A stretch of DNA of 64,000 bases from contig CBDFNC010000005.1 in the NCBI GenBank assembly GCA_965249895.1, positions 2,294,001 through 2,358,000 on the forward strand. The letters are read 5' to 3'. The stretch is from CBDFNC01 sp965249895 (GTDB lineage Bacteria; Pseudomonadota; Gammaproteobacteria; Enterobacterales; CBDFNC01). Positions within the stretch are counted from its first letter, which is position 1. Each line of letters starts with the position of its first letter. The notes under the pieces were generated by a model, which was not told where the DNA came from, did not search any database, and saw nothing but the letters and a program-made list of their open reading frames with translations. Below, piece after piece: positions 26,770 to 35,277 of the stretch. The position numbers were made by a program, and so were the translations under genes.

Positions 26770-27826
26770 CCTCGCTATGCTCGCCAAACGTTATCGCGCA
26801 GAGTTAGAGCGTGACTATGCGCATCTCATCCACCCCGTTCACCGCCGGGCGCTGCAGAGCATCATCGATTGCCATACCCCACAAGCCGGAGAGCTGCTGT
26901 ATCATTGTGACCATTGCCAGTTGGAGACGCTGCGGTATCCCAGTTGCGGCCACCGTCATTGCCCGGCTTGTCAGCACAACGCCAACAATGACTGGTTAGC
27001 GGCGCAGCAAAAAAAGTTACTGCCGGTTGATTATTATCTAATCACCTTCACGCTTCCGTATCAGCTCAGGGCCTTTGTCTGGCGCCACCAAACGTGGGCT
27101 TATCAAGCGCTGTTTCAGGCTGCCAGGCAAACCATTGATGGCTTTTTTCAACGAGATAAACAGCTTGGTGAGTACACCGGCCTGATTGGCGTGTTGCATA
27201 CCCATTCCAGGCGGCTCGATTTTCATCCCCATGTCCACTTTGTGGTCCCGGCTGGCGGCATGGATAAAACCAGAGCGTTATGGCAAACCAAGGCCGGCAA
27301 ATACCTGTTTAACGCCGATAGCCTGGCCCGTGTGTTTCGCGGCAAGTTTATTGCGTTGATGGCTCAGGCGCACTTCTATTTGCCCGCAAAAACACCTGAA
27401 GAATGGGTGGCCAGTTGTGATTATGCTGGCCAGGGAGAAGGTGCGTTAACCTATCTCGCCAGATACCTTTATCGCGGGGTCATCAGCGAGAGTAATATTT
27501 TATCGCTGAGCAACGACCAGGTGACGTTCCGCTATAAACAGAGTAAAACAAAGCAAGACAAAACCATCACCGAAGCGGCAAGCGCATTCCTGTGGCGGGT
27601 GTTACAACATGTTCTACCGAAAGGCTTTCGTCGAGCACGTAGTTATGGCTTCTTGCACGGCAACGCCAAACAGACCTTAAAACGGTTACAACTGATGCTC
27701 AAGGTCGTATTACCAGCTGTGCTCAGCAGAATACAAAAAATGGTGTGCTGTCCAAAATGCCACGATGAAATGGACCTCTGCTTTATCCGCCGAGGCCGCC
27801 ATGTCATCTTCGGCCTGACGAGCTAA
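26762..27826 (+). CDS. IS91-family transposase (HUH/Y2), copy 3
   Basis: 354 aa, same protein as copy 2 (zinc-binding N-terminus, HPHVHF, YLARY). Intact despite disruption of the recombinase gene upstream, so it might mobilise the other copies in trans if expressed. Confidence 0.9.
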   Translation: MINLAMLAKRYRAELERDYAHLIHPVHRRALQSIIDCHTPQAGELLYHCDHCQLETLRYPSCGHRHCPACQHNANNDWLAAQQKKLLPVDYYLITFTLPYQLRAFVWRHQTWAYQALFQAARQTIDGFFQRDKQLGEYTGLIGVLHTHSRRLDFHPHVHFVVPAGGMDKTRALWQTKAGKYLFNADSLARVFRGKFIALMAQAHFYLPAKTPEEWVASCDYAGQGEGALTYLARYLYRGVISESNILSLSNDQVTFRYKQSKTKQDKTITEAASAFLWRVLQHVLPKGFRRARSYGFLHGNAKQTLKRLQLMLKVVLPAVLSRIQKMVCCPKCHDEMDLCFIRRGRHVIFGLTS

Positions 27827-28035
27827 AACAAGGATGTGTCCAAGCAAAAGGAGTTGTGGCGTAGCAAAATAAACTTGAAGTTAGGAGAGTGAATGCCACG
27901 ATAAAAAAACCGTAAATACAGTTGGTTGCCAATATCCCGTTGGCAATCCGGGCCGTGCTCGGCTCGAAAAAAAGAGCAACATAAAGCCCTCCTTCCTTGC
28001 GATGAGATATTTCCTATATAAGTAGCCCCGGGCTT

Positions 28036-28087
28036 GTCCAACGACTGGATTAAGTCGCGGCTGCGCGCGACCTATCCTTGTTAGTTA
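28036..28087 (-). other. attC-like sequence at the IS91-like 3' end (copy 3)
   Basis: Same sequence as 18835-18886 with one change in the GC-rich arm; the flank beyond TTAGTTAT differs from that of copies 1 and 2, which fixes the element border at about 28088. Confidence 0.5.
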
Positions 28088-28122
28088 TAATTTATAGGCT
28101 AATGATAAGTCAATTTTAAAAT

Positions 28123-28476
28123 TCACTGTTTCTCTATTTCGAGTAAGAAACTATCTAGTATTTTTCGACTTTCCGTCAACCTTTCTGCTTTTTCATTTGC
28201 AATTTTAATTTGCTCATGCAGTAACGTTCTAAGTTCATCACAAGGCTCAAAAGCAATCCCTTCACCTCTGATACACGGTAAAAACTGGACAATTGTTACT
28301 AAATTCATCCCGGCTAAAGCAAGCAGCTTGATTCGCTTAAGCGTACGGGTTTCTCCCTGTTCGAAGTCTCGATATCCTGAAGCAGTGCGCTTAGGTTTGA
28401 GTAATCCTTGTTCTTCATAGTAACGTAACATACGGATACTCACCCCTGTTTGTTTAGATAACACCCCTATTCTCAT
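28123..28476 (-). CDS. MerR-family regulator
   Basis: 117 aa. Single MerR HTH domain (MRIGVLSKQTGVSIRMLRYYEEQGLL in wing-helix order, residues 1-70) and a short coiled coil; cysteines at about 89 and 99 (LPCIRG, EPCDEL) could be a metal or redox site but that is a guess. Divergent from the aminotransferase gene 81 bp away, with an overlong-spacer promoter between them, so it most likely controls that gene. Lies in a two-gene cassette between attC-like sites. Confidence 0.87.
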   Translation of the reverse strand: MRIGVLSKQTGVSIRMLRYYEEQGLLKPKRTASGYRDFEQGETRTLKRIKLLALAGMNLVTIVQFLPCIRGEGIAFEPCDELRTLLHEQIKIANEKAERLTESRKILDSFLLEIEKQ

Positions 28477-28485
28477 ATTTCCCTC

Positions 28486-28517
28486 TTGACCCTCACATCA
28501 CTGTCAGAGTTTATACT
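28486..28517 (+). promoter_or_regulatory. MerR-type promoter with 20-bp spacer
   Basis: TTGACC at 28486-28491 and TATACT at 28512-28517 are separated by 20 bp, longer than the usual 17, and the spacer holds a dyad (CTCACA-TCAC-TGTCAG). This is the classic layout of promoters untwisted by MerR-family activators. It drives the plus-strand aminotransferase gene. Confidence 0.6.
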
Positions 28518-28557
28518 GATTATCTCAATAAAATCAAACTAACTAGGAGTTAATATT

Positions 28558-29373
28558 GTGGATATGATAAACCCGACCGACCAAACCTTACTAAACGGGC
28601 AATTAGTTCAGAGCTCAGAAATAACAAACTTAGCTTTTTCCGGCTTTGCACATTTCAGTGCGTTACAGGTTCGGGATAGAAAAATAAAGGGGCTAGACTT
28701 GCATTTAGCTAGACTGCGTCAGGCTTCATTAACGCTTTATAACAGAGCGTCAACCGATACACTTATTCGTTCTTATCTTCGCTCTGCCATCGAGAATTCA
28801 CCTCCAAATCACTCTTTAACCATTACAGTCTATTCGCCTAAAGGGGAGTTCACGGTACAAAGTATGGATATTGAACCTGCGGTGCTTATTCGTACAAGTG
28901 CGCCAACTAATGGACCCGCCGGTCCGCTACGATTAGCAGCGATACCTCATGAAAGACCACTTCCTGAAACTAAACACGTTGGAGAAATTGGTAAGACTTA
29001 TTACTTGCATCAAGCGGTAAAGCGAGGCTTCGATGATGCGGTATTTGTAAACAATGATGGTCACCTAAGCGAAGGCTCTATATGGAGTTTGGTTTTTTGG
29101 GACGGTGAATCTGTGATTTGGCCAAAAGCCCGCATACTCAAAGGCACAATGATGGGAATAGTACAACGACAGCTATCACGGCTTAATATTCCACAGCGCG
29201 ACGAGATCATAACAATGAGCCGACTTGCAGAACTTCAAGGTGCTGCGGTGATGAATTCATGGACGCCAGGCATTAGCGTTACAGAAATTGAATCGAATAG
29301 TTTTACAGAACCCAATGCGTTAATCGAATTACTACATAAGGCTTACAAAGCAGAGCCAGCAGCTCTGGTTTAA
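28558..29373 (+). CDS. Aminotransferase class IV family protein
   Basis: 271 aa from GTG at 28558, eight bases behind AGGAG (the ATG at 28564 would be 14 away). Fold-type IV PLP features: an N-terminal LNGQLV strand, AFSGFAHFSALQVRDRKIKGLDLHLARL (Arg/His motif), KTYYLHQAVKRGFDDAVFVN (likely PLP-Lys in the GKTYY segment), and GHLSEGSIWSL, matching the E-G/S-N region of branched-chain/aminodeoxychorismate-lyase-type enzymes. The exact substrate is not clear. Under probable control of the divergent MerR gene. Confidence 0.85.
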   Translation: MDMINPTDQTLLNGQLVQSSEITNLAFSGFAHFSALQVRDRKIKGLDLHLARLRQASLTLYNRASTDTLIRSYLRSAIENSPPNHSLTITVYSPKGEFTVQSMDIEPAVLIRTSAPTNGPAGPLRLAAIPHERPLPETKHVGEIGKTYYLHQAVKRGFDDAVFVNNDGHLSEGSIWSLVFWDGESVIWPKARILKGTMMGIVQRQLSRLNIPQRDEIITMSRLAELQGAAVMNSWTPGISVTEIESNSFTEPNALIELLHKAYKAEPAALV

Positions 29374-29405
29374 ATCTATCCAGAGTAAACTTGTAATACG
29401 AGAAA

Positions 29406-29495
29406 ATATAACGCCGGCAACACCGGACGGTTTAAAGTTGTTTGAGCGAAGCGAAAGCGGCTTTAAACCGTTCCGCGTGATTGCCTTTGTTGAAC
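29406..29495 (-). other. attC-like site at the 5' end of IS91-like copy 4
   Basis: Minus strand GTTCAAC box, long inner arms (CGGTTTAAAG / CTTTAAACCG at about 29429-29470) and terminal GGCGTTATA. The IS91-like fragment starts at the outer box. Confidence 0.7.
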
Positions 29496-29727
29496 GAAGC
29501 CGCTGTGCGGCAGAAGTAAGCCCACTCATCTGTACTTTCTTTATCCCTACTACTTTCTGTAGGGGTAAGGAGAATATCCATGAATACCGCCGAACAAACC
29601 CGCTTTAATAAACTCTACCAACAATATCTTAATGAACTGACTTTACAAGGAAAAAGCCCTAAAACTGTCGATATGTATAGCCGCTATATCCTGCAATTAA
29701 GCACCTACTTTGATTGCTGCCCTGACC
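29492..29727 (+). mobile_element. IS91-family element, copy 4 (5' fragment)
   Basis: Same hairpin start GAACGAAGCCGCTGTGCGGC and leader as the other copies but with about 15% differences, so an older or different variant. Ends where the siderophore-ABC segment begins. Confidence 0.8.
29580..29727 (+). pseudogene. IS91-linked tyrosine recombinase copy 4, 5' fragment
   Basis: About 49 codons (MNTAEQTRFNKLYQQYLNEL and on), N-terminal domain only; the frame then runs into unrelated sequence. Confidence 0.8.
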
Positions 29728-29770
29728 AAAAAACAAAAATGAGGGCACCCACAAACCTAAATGATGGGTG
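29728..29770 (-). terminator. Rho-independent-like terminator (minus strand)
   Basis: CACCCA (29746-29751) pairs with TGGGTG (29765-29770); on the minus strand the stem is followed by a T-rich tail (the A-rich run at 29728-29740). It would end transcription of the ABC operon. The same hairpin is present in the partial copy at about 8536. Confidence 0.45.
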
Positions 29771-29773
29771 TGC

Positions 29774-30057
29774 TCAAATTCCTCCCTTTGAGTAGGAGTA
29801 CAACCAAGGGAATCGCATTAAGGGGGCAAGAAGCGCTAAAGCGGATGCTAACGATAGTGGTAAATAAGATATAGAAATAAATGACAGGAATATGGCTAAA
29901 CAGCCTAATAAGCATACGTACAGTATGCCCTTGCCAATTTTTTGATTTAAGTTATATCCCATGGATGCCTCATAGCAAGCCAACGCACACATAAAGTCAT
30001 CACCACAAATAAAGCCGTTGCCAGAAGGCGTAATGATATACCTTGCCAGTGATGCAT
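29774..30057 (-). pseudogene. EamA/DMT-family permease remnant (copy 2)
   Basis: ATG at 30057 opens a short frame with a DMT-like N-terminus and a second frame to 29774 encodes a transmembrane stretch like the family's middle. Internal deletion or frameshift and 3' truncation. It is the last unit of the minus-strand siderophore-ABC operon and shows how the right part of this operon has decayed. Confidence 0.5.
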
Positions 30058-30082
30058 AGTGGACTCCTATAATGACGTTAAA

Positions 30083-30856
30083 TTAAGTTACTGGGAGGGA
30101 AAACCTTAGTATCTTGCTCTGATCTATAGGGTCTGTTAATAAGTGAGAATTCACCGCAAGACAAGCTCGAAGATGATCGGCGGTTAATACCTCACTGGGG
30201 CTTCCTAGCGCTACGACCTGGCCTTGGTGTAAGAGCAATAACCGATCACAGCTCATCGCCTGATTCAGATCATGGATTGCAATTACAGTTGTGGTGTTTA
30301 ACTGGTGTACTAAGTCCATAATCAGAAGTTGGTGGTAAATATCCAAATGATTGGCAGGCTCGTCTAATAGGAGAATTTGTGGTTGCTGCGCTATGGCTCG
30401 GGCAATATGAACCCGCTGCCGTTCTCCACCGGATAGAGTGTGCCATTGGCGCTCGGCCAGATGCTGGATACGTGTTGCTTTTAGCGCATCTTCTACGCCT
30501 TGGCTATCGCCTGTTTCAGTAGGAAAAAAGCTAAATGAGGATTGCCACGGAATACGCCCTAGTTCAACGACATCGCGTACCGAGATTTGCTCTTGGGTGA
30601 ATGCACTTTGTTCCACAAATGCCAGTCGTTGCGCAAGCTGCTTTTTGGATAGCTGTTTTATTGGCTGGCCTTGAATCAAAATTGTGCCGCTATCAGCCTT
30701 AATCAAGCCTGCCATAACTTTTAACAAAGAGGATTTACCTGAGCCATTTGCGCCAATTAGGCCTAACGTTTCACCTTGTTCAACTTCAAGGCTGACCAAT
30801 TGTAAAATGCGTTTATGGGCAACTGACCAGCTGATCCCTTGTACACTGATGCTCAT
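30083..30856 (-). CDS. Siderophore/heme ABC transporter ATP-binding protein
   Basis: 257 aa, FecE/FepC/HmuV type. Walker A GANGSGKSSLL at about residue 34, signature LSGGERQRVHIARA at about 140, Walker B ILLLDEPANHLD, H-loop AIHDLNQA. It energises import across the inner membrane together with the permease whose gene overlaps it by 4 bp. All motifs are intact. Confidence 0.93.
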   Translation of the reverse strand: MSISVQGISWSVAHKRILQLVSLEVEQGETLGLIGANGSGKSSLLKVMAGLIKADSGTILIQGQPIKQLSKKQLAQRLAFVEQSAFTQEQISVRDVVELGRIPWQSSFSFFPTETGDSQGVEDALKATRIQHLAERQWHTLSGGERQRVHIARAIAQQPQILLLDEPANHLDIYHQLLIMDLVHQLNTTTVIAIHDLNQAMSCDRLLLLHQGQVVALGSPSEVLTADHLRACLAVNSHLLTDPIDQSKILRFSLPVT

Positions 30857-31875
30857 GATTTTGGTCTCTTGATTAATATTAGTGCAAACGCAGGCGCACC
30901 AATCAAGGCGGTAATAACCCCAATGGGTAGTACTTGCCCTGTAATCAAAACACGTGACACCACATCAGCTAAGATCATGAATAATGCGCCGATAAAAGCG
31001 GAAGCCGGTAAGAGATATTGATGACGGCTGCCTGTAAAAAAACGAGCTACGTGTGGTACGACTAAGCCTACAAAGCCCACTGCGCCAATCATACTAACCA
31101 TGGTTGCAGTTAAAGCAGCGGCCGTACCAATAAGGATGACATAAGCCTTAGGGACGGAAATCCCCAAGGAAGCAGCTGATCCCGTACCAAACGTAAATGC
31201 ATCCAAGGTTCTAGCATGGAAAATGCAAATTAGCACACCTAGTATTGTTACGGGGACAGCTAGTGAGGCATCGTCCCAGCGAATACCGCTTAAGCTACCT
31301 AACAGCCAAAACATTATCCCTCGCGCTTGTTCTGCGTCCGCGGAGCTAGACACAATAAATGAGGTTATTGCATTAAAAAGCTGGGAGCCGGCAATGCCTG
31401 CCAAAATAATCGAGGCTGTTCCTTGACCCGCGCGCCATGCTAATAAACCCACTAAAAGAAATGCAGCTAAAGCGCCAAAAAATGCACCTAATGATAAAGT
31501 AGCAGCTTGTCCACCAACACCTAAAATAGTGACGAGGGCTGCACCTGTAGATGCCCCCGCAGATATACCCACAATATAGGGGTCAGCGAGTGAGTTACGT
31601 AATAATGACTGCAACACAACTCCGGCCACAGCTAGCGAAGCGCCGCAGCACGCCGCCACAACAGTGCGGCTCAAGCGATAATTCCAAATAATACCTTCAT
31701 CCATCGAAGATATAGGATAACTTGTGCCAAGAAGTTGATTCGATAGCGCTGCAGAAACTGTTTTAAAAGGGATATAACTTTCACCTAAAGCCGCCCCCGC
31801 AACCAGTGCCAAAACCAAAAGAAGCGCCGCCAAGGCGGCACTGTAGTATCCCCATCTCACCAGAGATAATTGCAT
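30853..31875 (-). CDS. FecCD-family iron-siderophore permease
   Basis: 340 aa with about ten membrane segments. Family signatures: LRNSLADPYIVGISAGASTG and the C-terminal GFVGLVVPHVARFFTGSRHQ region. Single permease gene, so it would act as a homodimer, as in BtuC or HmuU. Placed between the binding protein (5-bp gap) and ATPase (4-bp overlap) in one operon. Confidence 0.93.
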   Translation of the reverse strand: MQLSLVRWGYYSAALAALLLVLALVAGAALGESYIPFKTVSAALSNQLLGTSYPISSMDEGIIWNYRLSRTVVAACCGASLAVAGVVLQSLLRNSLADPYIVGISAGASTGAALVTILGVGGQAATLSLGAFFGALAAFLLVGLLAWRAGQGTASIILAGIAGSQLFNAITSFIVSSSADAEQARGIMFWLLGSLSGIRWDDASLAVPVTILGVLICIFHARTLDAFTFGTGSAASLGISVPKAYVILIGTAAALTATMVSMIGAVGFVGLVVPHVARFFTGSRHQYLLPASAFIGALFMILADVVSRVLITGQVLPIGVITALIGAPAFALILIKRPKS

Positions 31876-31879
31876 CTCA

Positions 31880-32884
31880 CTAATCCGTTTTTACTTGAGC
31901 CAGCGCATCAGCTAATGCCGCAATACCATCAAACGTTCTTAAGCTTAAGTCCATTGACATGGCGTCAATCACAACGATATGGTCATTTTTTACAGCTTCC
32001 ATGTGTTTAGTCACAGGATCATTTTTTAAGAACTCCATTTTCACCTGCCAGTCATCCGCAGCAAAGCGGCGACGATCCATCTTACCAACCACGATATGGC
32101 TAGGCTCCGACTTTGCAATTCCCTCCCAGCCTACCGCTGGCCACTTAGAATCTGAATCCACCACATTTTTCATACCTAGTATTTTCATTATGTAGTCAGC
32201 GGCATAACCACGCCCTGCAACATAAGGAGCCATTTCAAGATCTGCACTTGAGAACCAAAATACGGCACTTAAGTCTTTATTGGCGTTTTGTTTTGATTGT
32301 TTAACCTTCGCAATCGCATCATACTCTTTTTGTTTCAGCTCTTTGACTAGAGTTTCCCCCCGCTCTTGTACATCAAAAATACGGGCTAACTCTTCAACTT
32401 CTTGATACAGCATTTCTAGGTTTTGTGTTTCGCCTTCTTTTCGGCACTCAGCGGGAGCTGTGTACACAGGAATACCTAACTCGTTGAATTGCTCTGGCTT
32501 ACCAACGGCACCGGTTTTGCCAATCTGCCATGTAAACTGATTAGCAATGAAATCTGGTTTCTCAGATACCACAGATTCAAAGCCAGGTATTGAATCCGCA
32601 ATGCGCTTAATTTTTTTATTAGTCTCCTTAAATTCCGGCAACACATCGCCAAACCATACAGAGGTTCCCACCACCTTGTGGGCTAGCCCTAACAAGTACA
32701 GTGTCTCTGTACTGTTCTGGCCAACTGATACTACGCGCTCTGGAGCAGACTGAAATGTCAATGTTTGACCACAGTTTTCAACTGTTAGCGGGTACTTGGT
32801 TTTTTCCGCAAGCACTTCTGAACTTAAGGTACTTGCTAATACAATCGAACCGATTACGACTCTCAATGACCTTGCAGAGCTCAT
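31880..32884 (-). CDS. Iron-siderophore-type ABC substrate-binding protein
   Basis: 334 aa from the ATG at 32884 (GGAG nine bases ahead); an upstream in-frame ATG at 32974 would add 30 residues without a signal sequence. Signal peptide with AIVLAS-like core and cleavage near VLAEKT. Class III periplasmic fold: APERVVSVGQNSTETLYLLGL and EKPDFIANQF in the first lobe, AADYIMKILGMKNVVD and TFDGIAALADAL in the second. First gene of the import operon; no outer-membrane receptor gene is nearby, so the ligand is not evident (ferric siderophore, heme or another metal chelate). Confidence 0.9.
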   Translation of the reverse strand: MSSARSLRVVIGSIVLASTLSSEVLAEKTKYPLTVENCGQTLTFQSAPERVVSVGQNSTETLYLLGLAHKVVGTSVWFGDVLPEFKETNKKIKRIADSIPGFESVVSEKPDFIANQFTWQIGKTGAVGKPEQFNELGIPVYTAPAECRKEGETQNLEMLYQEVEELARIFDVQERGETLVKELKQKEYDAIAKVKQSKQNANKDLSAVFWFSSADLEMAPYVAGRGYAADYIMKILGMKNVVDSDSKWPAVGWEGIAKSEPSHIVVGKMDRRRFAADDWQVKMEFLKNDPVTKHMEAVKNDHIVVIDAMSMDLSLRTFDGIAALADALAQVKTD

Positions 32885-33044
32885 TACATTTATCTCCAAT
32901 TTATGAATATTTATCTTTAATGCGGGTGGGTTACAGCAAACGTAAATACGATTACAAATAACAACGAGTCGCAAGTGTAATAGCCTTAGTAATGAGATAC
33001 TATTTCCTAAGATTCATATGGGTATTACCTAGGGTTATTTCGGA

Positions 33045-33956
33045 ATGAGAATGAGAGGGGTCAACAACCTCAGACATCTAGAAGCCTTTAAAGCTGTTAT
33101 TGAAGAAGGTTCAGTCAGTAAAGCCGCGCAGGTTCTGTTTATTACCCAACCTGCGACTAGTAAGCTACTGACTTCCTTAGAAGAGCAATCGCAATTAAAA
33201 CTCTTTGAAAGGCGAAAGGGCCATTTGTCTCCGACCGCAGAAGGCATGCAGCTTTATGAATGTACGGTTCAGATCTTTGCAGGATTACAACAGTTTAATA
33301 ATGAAATCGAGTTAATTCGTAACAATAAAACTCGCGCTATCAGAATCGGATTTTTACCTGCGCTCAGTGGCCGCTATGCCGTCGATATGAGTAAAGCACT
33401 GTGTCAACTATCACCCGGTCTACAATTATCAATCGTTGCACGTAGCTCGCAGCTTATTCGTGGTTGGTTGATTAATGGCAAGTTGGATATTGGTTTTACG
33501 GGAGCTCCAATTGATCACCCCGACTTCCATAGTCAGGCAATCTTACCTGCCGCCTTAGTTTGCATCTTACCTAAAGGACATCCCCTCACAGGTAAATCTA
33601 CAATTACCCCACAGGACTTACATCAAGTTGATTTTGTGAACTACAATTCTGGCGGTGCAAGTAGCGCCTTGCATCAAAACATCTTTAATCGCTACGGGGT
33701 AAAACCTAAATATGTGATTAACGGAACAACAGCAGCCATTGTCACTGACTTAGTAGCCGCTGGTTTTGGTGCTGGTTTAGTCCATCCTGTCGCTACTCTG
33801 TATAACGAAAATGTAGTGACTCGCCGTTTTAAACCGGATACCGAAATTACCTATTTCCTTTCCTATATCCGGGATAATCATCATCAACTTCCCGTTAAAG
33901 AGTTAAATCAAGCCGTCAGTCTTGTTGAAGAATCGGTTGGTTTAGTTGGTGGTTGA
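33045..33956 (+). CDS. LysR-family regulator
   Basis: 303 aa. N-terminal winged HTH (LRHLEAFKAVIEEGSVSKAA, FITQPATSKLLTSLEE) and a periplasmic-binding-like effector domain (about 95-300). ATGs at 33045 and 33051 are both possible; the second has GGAATGAG ahead. Divergent from the siderophore-binding-protein gene with about 160 bp between them, so it is a plausible regulator of that operon, unusual for iron uptake where Fur is expected; no clear Fur box was seen there. Confidence 0.9.
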   Translation: MRMRGVNNLRHLEAFKAVIEEGSVSKAAQVLFITQPATSKLLTSLEEQSQLKLFERRKGHLSPTAEGMQLYECTVQIFAGLQQFNNEIELIRNNKTRAIRIGFLPALSGRYAVDMSKALCQLSPGLQLSIVARSSQLIRGWLINGKLDIGFTGAPIDHPDFHSQAILPAALVCILPKGHPLTGKSTITPQDLHQVDFVNYNSGGASSALHQNIFNRYGVKPKYVINGTTAAIVTDLVAAGFGAGLVHPVATLYNENVVTRRFKPDTEITYFLSYIRDNHHQLPVKELNQAVSLVEESVGLVGG

Positions 33957-33983
33957 GAGGGATTTGAGAAACTCAATTTGAGG

Positions 33984-34361
33984 TTACCATTGTCCCTTTC
34001 TCCATCGTTTAGCAGTGAGCCTCTCTAGTTTTCTGCGATGCCGCTTAGGAGAAATTTCTTCTATGTTACCCTTTAGTAAATCAAATATGTTATCGGTAAT
34101 AATGGCCCCAACGGCATGAATTGCCTCATGCCGATCCAGGCCTTGCCGAGTTAGTTTGGCTATTGTTGCTGGAACGAATTCAACTTCCAATGCCAATTGA
34201 TTTTCCACGATAACATGAATCACAGCATGTACTTCTAAAGCATCATCCGCTACATCATCATAATTCTCGTGATACTCCTTAACCAATCTAATGCGTTCAT
34301 ACTCATCAAGTGCCAACCATTCTTCGGCATTTTGATGTCTTAAGGGATTATATGTTTCCAT
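33984..34361 (-). CDS. Conserved hypothetical protein (cassette type)
   Basis: 125 aa, charged, no signal peptide. Recognisable pattern: ERIRLVKEYHE, HAVIHVIVENQLAL, RQGLDRHEAIHAVGAIITD, then a basic tail (KRHRRKLERLTAKRW). Small His-rich helical proteins with this pattern occur in many bacteria, sometimes listed under DUF1841; I am not certain of the number. It reads left like the other cassette genes, but no clean attC was found on either side. Confidence 0.65.
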   Translation of the reverse strand: METYNPLRHQNAEEWLALDEYERIRLVKEYHENYDDVADDALEVHAVIHVIVENQLALEVEFVPATIAKLTRQGLDRHEAIHAVGAIITDNIFDLLKGNIEEISPKRHRRKLERLTAKRWRKGQW

Positions 34362-34564
34362 CTCTATGGCTCGCCTACCAAGGGTTTTAATTCATCACTT
34401 ATAGTCTGGGACTGCACTTTTCGAAAATTTGGGTCATCAATCGCAATATGATACAGGTGTATAGTCAACGAAATAAAGGCTTAAAAAACAGTTTGTAGCG
34501 CTACTTTTGGCCTTTCTCGCCAGGGTTAAGTCGTGGCTTCACACACTCCATCCTTATTATGTTT

Positions 34565-35191
34565 TCATTCCTCGTACTGTTGATCAAATGCTACACACCA
34601 TCGCTTATAAGCGTCATCAAATTTAACCCTCTTTGCACTGAACCGCTCTGGCTTAAATGGCCAATATTTTTTCCCATGGCCCTTGAGCCATTCAACCATA
34701 TCTTCATATTCTTCGTGTTCAGGATTTTCCAATATTTCCAATAGATCCTGATAGCCATAAATACCACCACAATCTTCCGGCGGACAAGCACGCTCTCCGT
34801 CGTGGCATGATGGATAACTCCCTTGCTCATCGGCTAAAAACATACCAATTAATATGACATTGTGAGTCCAGCCGTCGCCAAAATCATATTCGTAACCGAT
34901 AGAGTTACCCAGTGCAGTAAAGTACTTCTTAATTGACACTTCCCAACCGGCAACTACATCATTCTCAAATTCACCAGCCGGGATACCTATTGGCTTACCT
35001 TGGGTAGGCCCTTTCTTGTTGGGACGAAACTCATGGAGATGATAGTCAAGCCACCCCATAGCATCTTGGATAGCGACATGCAGTTCCCAAAAGTTGTAGT
35101 CCGCGGGAACATCTATTTCTCGCCACACCCTTGGCTCAATATCTTGTAGCGCAACCCGGAACCTATAAATTTTCTTAGCTGTATAACTCAT
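34565..35191 (-). CDS. Plasmid pRiA4b ORF-3-like protein
   Basis: 208 aa. Typical family start (YRFRVALQDIEPRVWREIDVP) followed by FWELHVAIQDAMGW, HEF and IGYEYDFGDGWTHNV, with a C-terminal extension containing cysteines (CHDGERACPPEDCGG). The family is widespread on plasmids and in integrons; its molecular function is unknown. Upstream lies an attC-like site, downstream none was clear. Confidence 0.9.
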   Translation of the reverse strand: MSYTAKKIYRFRVALQDIEPRVWREIDVPADYNFWELHVAIQDAMGWLDYHLHEFRPNKKGPTQGKPIGIPAGEFENDVVAGWEVSIKKYFTALGNSIGYEYDFGDGWTHNVILIGMFLADEQGSYPSCHDGERACPPEDCGGIYGYQDLLEILENPEHEEYEDMVEWLKGHGKKYWPFKPERFSAKRVKFDDAYKRWCVAFDQQYEE

Positions 35192-35220
35192 AAACCCTCA
35201 TATATAACAGTGACATGACA

Positions 35221-35277
35221 CGCTAACGACAACTTAAGCCGAGCAAACATGCTCAGAGATAAATGATTTATTAGCAT
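35221..35277 (-). other. attC-like site
   Basis: Minus strand: begins at the TAATAA stop of the gene on its right, has an inner hairpin GAGCATGTTTGCTC and ends TTGTCGTTAGCG. Short and imperfect but in the expected position. Confidence 0.5.

Larger units (their letters stand above)
23139..28088 (+). mobile_element. IS91-family element, copy 3 (interrupted by IS21-type element)
   Basis: Equal to copy 2 except for a 2615-bp IS21-family insertion at 23499-26113 plus its target duplication, and two base changes near the 3' end (28000-28070). The transposase gene is intact, the recombinase gene is split. Confidence 0.88.

Noticed and set aside
29774..29992. 72-residue membrane protein as a genuine small gene
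   Set aside because: The two overlapping frames together match pieces of a DMT permease, so it is better explained as a decayed gene.
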